From Bifidobacterium sp. ESL0682 (lineage in GTDB: Bacteria > Actinomycetota > Actinomycetes > Actinomycetales > Bifidobacteriaceae): a stretch of DNA of 64,000 nt. Shown here one piece after another: positions 59,111-64,000 of the stretch (within the stretch, counting starts at the first letter, position 1; each line of letters starts with the position of its first letter). The DNA lies in assembly GCF_029392815.1 (NCBI RefSeq), contig NZ_CP113942.1, forward strand, positions 930,001 to 994,000. Reading direction: 5' to 3'. Both the position numbers and the translations under genes were made by a program. The notes beneath the pieces were generated by a model that saw nothing but the letters and a program-made list of their open reading frames with translations, did no database searches and was not told where the DNA came from.

Positions 59111-59920
59111 ATGAGAAAGCACAGAGATAAGAAAATCAAAGCTCAAAAATCGAGTGAGGATAAATCCACGGATATCGAGCAACGTACCAGCTGGAAAGCA
59201 GTGATAGCCGGTGCGAAAAAGCAAAATATAGCGATGGTACTTCTCGGTTTGTTGCCACTGATAATCGTTCTGCTCGCTTTGCCGTATTTGCCAGATATCG
59301 TGCCGGCACATTACAACGCCAGTGGTGAGTTGGACCGTTGGAGCAGCAAATATGAAGAGCTCATTTTACCTCTGCTTATGTTGTTGATATGTGTATGTTG
59401 GTTGTTCGGTGAGATCCCTCTTGAGCGTTCAGCGCATAAAAAGTCGAATTCGGAAATGAATCCGCAAACGACGATACGAGTGTGGGCTATCGGCGGATGC
59501 TGCATGTTCGCGGTGTCTACCATTATGACTATCTGGGAGATTGCAGACTGCTTCAGTAGGGGAGGAACGGCGTCTAATATACCGTTGAATCCGATTGTGA
59601 ACGTTGCTACTGGTTTCGTCTTCATCGTTATTGGAAATGTCTTGCCAAACACAAAGCCGAACAGATGGTCTGGTATGCGTATGCGTGGAGCCTTCAAAAG
59701 CCGGGAGTCCTGGCGGCGTTGCCAGCGTTTTGGCGGGCTGGAATTTATTATTGGCGGTGTTGCTCTGATACTTATCGGTATCGTCGCACATTCATCCCAC
59801 TTCATTGAATTATTTGCTGTCCTTGCTGTCGGTTTGGTCATAGTAGCTGTATTTGCCGTCTACAGTTCCTACGCCGGCAAGAAATACGGAGACGTTGGCG
59901 GGACAATCAACAAGAAATAA
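59111..59920 (+). CDS. SdpI-like membrane protein (DUF1648 + SdpI)
   Basis: 269 residues with six or so hydrophobic segments. The DUF1648 part has ALPYLPDIVPAHYNASGELD, and the SdpI part has the family signature VLPNTKPNRWSGMRMRGAFK, with SRESWRRCQRFGG after it. In Bacillus, SdpI gives immunity to the SdpC toxin and holds SdpR at the membrane; in other bacteria the role is unproven. It is co-transcribed with the ArsR-type gene. No sdpABC toxin genes are in the window. The N-terminus (1-45) is long and basic. Confidence 0.82.
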   Translation: MRKHRDKKIKAQKSSEDKSTDIEQRTSWKAVIAGAKKQNIAMVLLGLLPLIIVLLALPYLPDIVPAHYNASGELDRWSSKYEELILPLLMLLICVCWLFGEIPLERSAHKKSNSEMNPQTTIRVWAIGGCCMFAVSTIMTIWEIADCFSRGGTASNIPLNPIVNVATGFVFIVIGNVLPNTKPNRWSGMRMRGAFKSRESWRRCQRFGGLEFIIGGVALILIGIVAHSSHFIELFAVLAVGLVIVAVFAVYSSYAGKKYGDVGGTINKK

Positions 59921-60013
59921 TAATGAAGCATAACTAGGTAAACCGGTCTTTCCAACCGGCCGTATCTTAGAAACGGCTATGAAATATCTCTAATGGAATT
60001 GCTCGGAAGTTGG

Positions 60014-60937
60014 TTACTCAATCAGCTTGTAGCCGTGGCTGGCGATGACGGACTTGAGTTTAGCGAGGTAGCTTTCGGCGGCGTTGGAGAGGTTGGCGCG
60101 TTCGTTGGTGATCCAGCCGACCAGCATGGTCTCGTCGGTGTCGAGCGGGACGGTGACGATTTTCTCGTTGTTGAGGTCGCCGTTGTCAATGCCGGTACAG
60201 ATGGTGTAGCCGTTGAGCCCGATGATGAAGTTCAGAATCGTGGCGCGGTCGGTGACGGTGATGAGCTTGGGAGAGTCCTTCGGCCAGACGGCCTCTTCGG
60301 CGAAGTAGAAGCTTCCCTCCTCGCCTTGCTCGTATTGAATGAACGGATACGGCTTGAGGTCGTTCATCGTTACTTTCTCTTTAGATGCAAGCGGGTTGTC
60401 GCGTGAGATAAAGACGTGCAGCGGTGCACGGAACAACGGGTGGAACTCGAGGTGCTTGCCGCGCAGCAGTTTGCCGATGACGTCCTTGTTGAAATCGGAA
60501 AGGTAGAGGATGCCGATTTCGGAAAGCATGTTGGCGACCGAATCGATGATGTCGCGTGTGCGGGTCTCGCGGATGGTGAATTCGTATTCATCGGATTCGA
60601 TGGAATTGATCATTTCCACAAACGCTTCAACGGCGAACATGTAGTGCTGCGTGGAGACGCTGCACAGCTGCTTGCGCGGCTTGGCGTGCTTGTAGCGTTC
60701 TTCCATCAACTCAGCTTGATCAAGCACTTGGCGTGCGTAAGTAAGGAATTCAGCACCGTCGACCGTCAACGCAATGCCTTGCGACGAGCGGGTGAAGATC
60801 TCGATACCCATCTCGTGCTCGAGTTCCTTGACCGACGAACTCAACGCTGGTTGGGAAACATACAGCTCGTGCGAGGCCTCGTTCATCGAGCCGCACTCCA
60901 CGATTTTGACGATATATTTCAGCTGCAGCAGTGTCAT
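60014..60937 (-). CDS. LysR-family transcriptional regulator
   Basis: 307 residues. N-terminal winged helix MTLLQLKYIVKIVECGSMNE, then ASHELYVSQPALSSSVKELE, then a periplasmic-binding-like effector domain (about residues 90-300). No adjacent divergent target gene lies within 1 kb, so the regulon cannot be told from context. The gene has no clear ribosome binding site (CTTTAGAT before the ATG) and may be leaderless. Confidence 0.88.
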   Translation of the reverse strand: MTLLQLKYIVKIVECGSMNEASHELYVSQPALSSSVKELEHEMGIEIFTRSSQGIALTVDGAEFLTYARQVLDQAELMEERYKHAKPRKQLCSVSTQHYMFAVEAFVEMINSIESDEYEFTIRETRTRDIIDSVANMLSEIGILYLSDFNKDVIGKLLRGKHLEFHPLFRAPLHVFISRDNPLASKEKVTMNDLKPYPFIQYEQGEEGSFYFAEEAVWPKDSPKLITVTDRATILNFIIGLNGYTICTGIDNGDLNNEKIVTVPLDTDETMLVGWITNERANLSNAAESYLAKLKSVIASHGYKLIE

Positions 60938-61050
60938 ATCTAAAGTTTATAGCAAAGCATGTATCGCGCAGATTAACTTATAACGGTTGCTGATGTCGTC
61001 GCCAATATGAGGATGACAATGCCTCAAAGTTGTGAGCATTGCGGACACAG

Positions 61051-61713
61051 TCAGATTGTTACGCCCAGACGCTTCAGTTCCTTGCGAGCATCTGAAGCAT
61101 TCTGAAAGTGTATTCCCTGGATACCAACAGCTTTAGCGCCGTCCACATTGGCCTGCGTATCGTCAAAGAACACGGTCTGCGCAGCGTCAAGGCCGAAACG
61201 GTTCAAAGCAAGATTGAAAATATCGGCATTGGGCTTATGCATCTTTTCAATGCCGGACACGACGGTGCCTTGTAGCAGACGTTCGATTTGTGGGAACTTT
61301 TCGAAGGCGAAGTGGAATGTTTCGCCCGACCAGTTCGTCAGTCCCCACACGCTGTAGCCGGCTTGGCGCAGATCAGCCAGCAGATTTTCCATCCCGTCGA
61401 TAATCTGGGGAAGGGCATCATCGTAATGGTCGATGTAGTAGCTGAACATCACGGCCAAGTCATCACCGTATTGCTCGCGGTAATCCTTGATGACATCGGC
61501 AAAATCCTCGCCTGCGTCCATGCGGGCCTCGGCTGCGAAGAATCCGTAGACATCATCTTCGTCAGCACATAAGGTATCAACAACCTTCTGTGGGAAATGA
61601 CCTTGGAGACATGGCCGATAATTCAACTCAAGCAGCACACCGCAGAAGTCGAACATGACATCATGGATTCTGCCGTCGTGATTGGCGGCGCCATTGTTTC
61701 CTGACTGGTTCAT
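61051..61713 (-). CDS. HAD-superfamily hydrolase (subfamily IA)
   Basis: About 220 residues. Probably a small-molecule phosphatase. Motif I is MFDFCGVLLE (nucleophile Asp; the usual Gly after FDF is Cys here), motif II GLTNWSGETF, motif III Lys in MHKPNADIF, and motif IV VFFDDTQANVDGA. All catalytic positions are acceptable. AGGAGA is five bases before ATG 61713; the ATG one codon earlier is the alternative. Substrate unknown. Confidence 0.85.
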   Translation of the reverse strand: MNQSGNNGAANHDGRIHDVMFDFCGVLLELNYRPCLQGHFPQKVVDTLCADEDDVYGFFAAEARMDAGEDFADVIKDYREQYGDDLAVMFSYYIDHYDDALPQIIDGMENLLADLRQAGYSVWGLTNWSGETFHFAFEKFPQIERLLQGTVVSGIEKMHKPNADIFNLALNRFGLDAAQTVFFDDTQANVDGAKAVGIQGIHFQNASDARKELKRLGVTI

Positions 61714-61772
61714 CATTATCTCCTGCTCATTGTTCGTTCCGACTTCATCGATCGTTGTTGTGAAAATTGTTC

Positions 61773-61816
61773 ATTGAGCATTCCCGAAGGGAAACCGTCG
61801 TTCAGGAATGCTCAAT
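61773..61816 (-). terminator. Hairpin terminator of the NAD(P)HX repair gene
   Basis: ATTGAGCATTCC (61773-61784) pairs exactly with GGAATGCTCAAT (61805-61816), starting two bases past the stop codon of the minus-strand gene. The inner CCGAAGGGAAACC region can fold further. No strong T tract follows. Confidence 0.65.
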
Positions 61817-61818
61817 AT

Positions 61819-63804
61819 CTAGTTCTGCAGTAATTCTTCAAATGTCTTCGGCAATGCATCAATGACGTCTGTAGCTACAATCGGATGCCCTGGTTTGCCG
61901 TTCGGCGTTATCGAACCATCTGCATCGAAGATCTCCGGCGGTTCCCAGCCGTGTTGGTCGGACTCAGAGGCCAGACTCGCGGCGTAACCGTGGATGTAGC
62001 TTGCGCTGGCAGCCGTCATGATATCAAGGCTCGGGTCGTGTTGCATCTGTTCCTCACCTTGCTGTGCGAGCATGCCGGCCATAATTCCTGCAAGCACATC
62101 GCCGGCTCCGGCGGTTGCCAGCCATGCCGGTCCGCTTCCGGAAATGAGCGTTGTGGTCATCTTGCGTGTTCCATCCGCATTTGTGGGTCCGGCTTCAACA
62201 TCAGTCGGCATGCTGGCGACATTTGAATCGCCGACAACAATGGTCACGGCGCCTTTGAGCAGCACGGTCGCTCCGGTCAGTTCATGCGCACGCTTCGCCC
62301 AACGCCATGGTTCTGCCGTAACGGCTTTCGCATCCACGTTTTCGCCGCGAAGGCGCAGCAATGCCGCAAGCTCGGCGGCGTGTGGAGTGATGATGACATG
62401 CGCCGGCACATGTTCCGGCAGCAAATCGAGCGCACCTGCATCGACGCAAATCGGCGGCATGGTCCAGGGCTCACTGTTGTAGTCGATATTCTGATCGGCG
62501 TCACCCCAGACGGTTCCGGTATGTCCTGATGCGTATGTTGTCTCTTCTTTTTGCGAACCATTAACGAGAGTTTCGGTCTCGTTTGCAGCCGCAGAGGAAT
62601 CCTCATCGGGCAATGCATAATGCTTGAGCAGTGCTGCAATAGCCTCGCGCTGGCCGTCGGAACCGTTTGCACTGTGTCTGCCGGAATTCTGGCCATCGTT
62701 CTCGCTCAATGCCTCTGCTGTAGGAACGCCGGAGCCGACGGCCCAAGCCTCAACACGTCCTTTGCCGATGACGATTTCGGGAGCATTTCTCAGCACCATG
62801 TCGGATGCGTTCATCGGCCCCATATAACGGACCATGCCGATATTGGAGCGTACGGCTGCGCCGGAGCTCAGCACAGCGGCGCCGGGATATTTGGCCGAAC
62901 CGGTAATGAGACCGGCAACACCTCTGGAATACTTGGAATCGGATGGTTTCGGCAGCCGTATCATGCTGCCGGCGGTGTCGTCGATGGAGGAAACGACGGG
63001 GTAGGCGTAGGTAATGTCGAAGCCGAAATCAACCAGGACGATACGGCCGCAGGCAAAACTAGCAGGCGGCAACATCGCACATGGCTTCATCGCTCCGAAC
63101 ATCACCGTGACGTCAGCCGGAATATAGCTGCCGGGCAGCGTGCCATCATCCACTCCGACTCCTGAAGGCGTATCGATGGCGACCACCAGCGGCCTCTGCT
63201 TTTGTCCGTTGTTGGCGACAGAGCTCGGCATCTCCGCTTCTGTCCCATCGTCGTTGGTGGGATGGAGGATATTCGCCATGGTCGCGGCAGGTCCGCGCAA
63301 GGCTCCTTGCACGCCGATACCGGTCATTGCGTCAAGCACAATATCGGCCTGTTGCGTCAATTCGATGGCCGCCTGCAGACGTTCTCCCGCTTCTCCTGCG
63401 CTGAAACCGGCTGAGACGCCAGGAATGTTCGCTTCAGCATTGACAATCAGCAACCGCCCGCCACTACGAGTGAATGCGAGCAAACCTTGCAGATGCAACG
63501 ACTTCCCGACGGCAATGGCGGTGACCTGTGCACCCGCCCGAGCCAACTGCGCGGCAGCATACAAGCCGTCTCCGCCGTTGTCTCCGGCACCGGCAAGCAG
63601 CACGACTCTCGCTTCAGCGATATCGATGTCATGCTCGTCAAGCAGTTCAGCCGTCACTCTTGCCGCAGCCGAGGCGGCCATGCGCATCAGCGGAACGCCC
63701 TGATCCAGCAGCGGACGTTCCATACCGCGTACGGTTTCGACACTGTAAGCTCGTCGTTGGAGCATTGACTTGCGCATCAGTTCCTTCATTGTTACCTCGT
63801 CCAT
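61819..63804 (-). CDS. nnr: Bifunctional NAD(P)H-hydrate repair enzyme (epimerase + ADP-dependent dehydratase)
   Basis: About 661 residues. It repairs hydrated NADH and NADPH. The N-terminal YjeF_N epimerase domain (residues 1-240) has LLAGAGDNGGDGLYAAAQLA, VLDAMTGIGVQGALRG and AIDTPSGVGVDDG. The C-terminal ribokinase-like dehydratase domain has SRGVAGLITGSAKYPGAAVL, VIITPHAAELAALL, VLLKGAVTIV and the ATP/ADP site AGAGDVLAGIMAGML. Residues of about 365-440 are a long polar insertion (Ser/Asn/Glu-rich) inside the second domain. ATG 63804 lies six bases after GGAAGG; 63807 is the alternative. Confidence 0.9.
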   Translation of the reverse strand: MDEVTMKELMRKSMLQRRAYSVETVRGMERPLLDQGVPLMRMAASAAARVTAELLDEHDIDIAEARVVLLAGAGDNGGDGLYAAAQLARAGAQVTAIAVGKSLHLQGLLAFTRSGGRLLIVNAEANIPGVSAGFSAGEAGERLQAAIELTQQADIVLDAMTGIGVQGALRGPAATMANILHPTNDDGTEAEMPSSVANNGQKQRPLVVAIDTPSGVGVDDGTLPGSYIPADVTVMFGAMKPCAMLPPASFACGRIVLVDFGFDITYAYPVVSSIDDTAGSMIRLPKPSDSKYSRGVAGLITGSAKYPGAAVLSSGAAVRSNIGMVRYMGPMNASDMVLRNAPEIVIGKGRVEAWAVGSGVPTAEALSENDGQNSGRHSANGSDGQREAIAALLKHYALPDEDSSAAANETETLVNGSQKEETTYASGHTGTVWGDADQNIDYNSEPWTMPPICVDAGALDLLPEHVPAHVIITPHAAELAALLRLRGENVDAKAVTAEPWRWAKRAHELTGATVLLKGAVTIVVGDSNVASMPTDVEAGPTNADGTRKMTTTLISGSGPAWLATAGAGDVLAGIMAGMLAQQGEEQMQHDPSLDIMTAASASYIHGYAASLASESDQHGWEPPEIFDADGSITPNGKPGHPIVATDVIDALPKTFEELLQN

Positions 63805-63838
63805 CATGCGCCTTCCGCTTTACCTGATTCTGTATCAG

Positions 63839-63870
63839 AGGAGCGGCAAACAATAATGTCTACCGCTCCT
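63839..63870 (-). terminator. Hairpin after the right-edge gene
   Basis: AGGAGCGG (63839-63846) pairs with CCGCTCCT (63863-63870) with a 16-base loop, 46 bases past the stop of the minus-strand gene that enters from the right edge. Confidence 0.5.
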
Positions 63871-63915
63871 TATCTGTTGATGTCTAATATCGTAGCTTAC
63901 TTGTTACGTCTGCCG

Positions 63916-64000
63916 TTATTCTTCGGCTACCAAATCAAGGTAGTCATCGCTCCACAGATCCTCGTCTCCGTCCGGCATCAGCAGCACGCGCTCGGGATTG
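63916..64000 (-). CDS. C-terminal end of an unidentified protein
   Basis: Only 27 complete codons lie in the window: NPERVLLMPDGDEDLWSDDY then LDLVAEE and a TAA stop. The composition is acidic. The short piece is not enough to name a family; the frame is open to the edge and reads like coding sequence. Confidence 0.5.
   Translation of the reverse strand, partial: NPERVLLMPDGDEDLWSDDYLDLVAEE

Noticed and set aside
1..64000. CRISPR arrays, insertion sequences, prophage genes, rRNA operons
   Set aside because: No array of regular repeats with spacers, no transposase, integrase or phage structural gene, and no rRNA sequence was found.

Overview
The window is a 64 kb chromosomal stretch that reads like a bifidobacterium (Actinobacteria, Bifidobacteriaceae). 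By eye it is moderately GC-rich. It carries the actinobacterial order rsmE–HIT–phoH–ybeY–CNNM–era, rpsT–lepA–hemW, an actinobacterial-type GlgA, a TrmI tRNA methyltransferase, glnE, gltBD, a D-lactate dehydrogenase and a complete pyrBICFKDE cluster. It contains one tRNA and no rRNA, CRISPR array, insertion sequence or phage. I assign no species.

Layout. 0–1.5 kb: the 5' end of glgC, a SpoU-family RNA methyltransferase and tRNA-Leu(GAG), all on minus. 1.7–8.7 kb: a polysaccharide deacetylase, then the RNA-metabolism run rsmE–HIT–phoH–ybeY–CNNM transporter–era. 9–12.3 kb: an acyl-CoA synthetase and an alpha/beta hydrolase (minus). 12.5–15.6 kb: rplY, ilvE and a TRIC-type membrane protein. 15.6–18.2 kb: an ABC exporter with a small upstream ORF, and the remains of a small HTH gene. 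18.2–23.8 kb: rpsT, lepA and hemW, interrupted by an inserted AAA/DUF4143 ATPase with a phased repeat array. 24–30 kb: gltBD. 30–39.6 kb: glgA, a lone ABC ATPase, ldhD, trmI, metE, metF and small membrane proteins. 39.6–46.1 kb: a monosaccharide ABC locus (ROK regulator plus half-size ATPase, divergent from binding protein–ATPase–permease). 46.5–56.9 kb: glnE and pyrBICFKDE. 57–60 kb: an accessory cluster of two paralogous membrane proteins plus an HTH regulator, facing an sdpR–sdpI-like operon. 60–64 kb: a LysR regulator, a HAD hydrolase, NAD(P)HX repair and the tail of one unidentified gene.

How it works together. GltBD makes glutamate from glutamine and 2-oxoglutarate, and GlnE tunes glutamine synthetase. 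The pyr genes make UMP; PyrK with the type 1B PyrD implies NAD-linked dihydroorotate oxidation. MetE and MetF close the folate–methionine branch. IlvE handles branched-chain amino acids.

The main oddity is thirteen apparent frameshifts in twelve genes, including gltB (two), glnE, pyrF, pyrD and all four core genes of the sugar locus. Every one looks like a lost single base. Seven now read GGGGAG where homology calls for GGCGAG or GGCGGAG. A systematic sequencing or consensus error explains this better than gene decay, so I annotate these genes over their full length and mark the break. The best candidates for new biology are the phased repeats upstream of the AAA ATPase, the paired palindromes of the sdpR-like promoter with the opposing membrane-protein/HTH module, the exporter with its 43-residue ORF, and a 37-residue ORF coupled to a half-size ABC ATPase.
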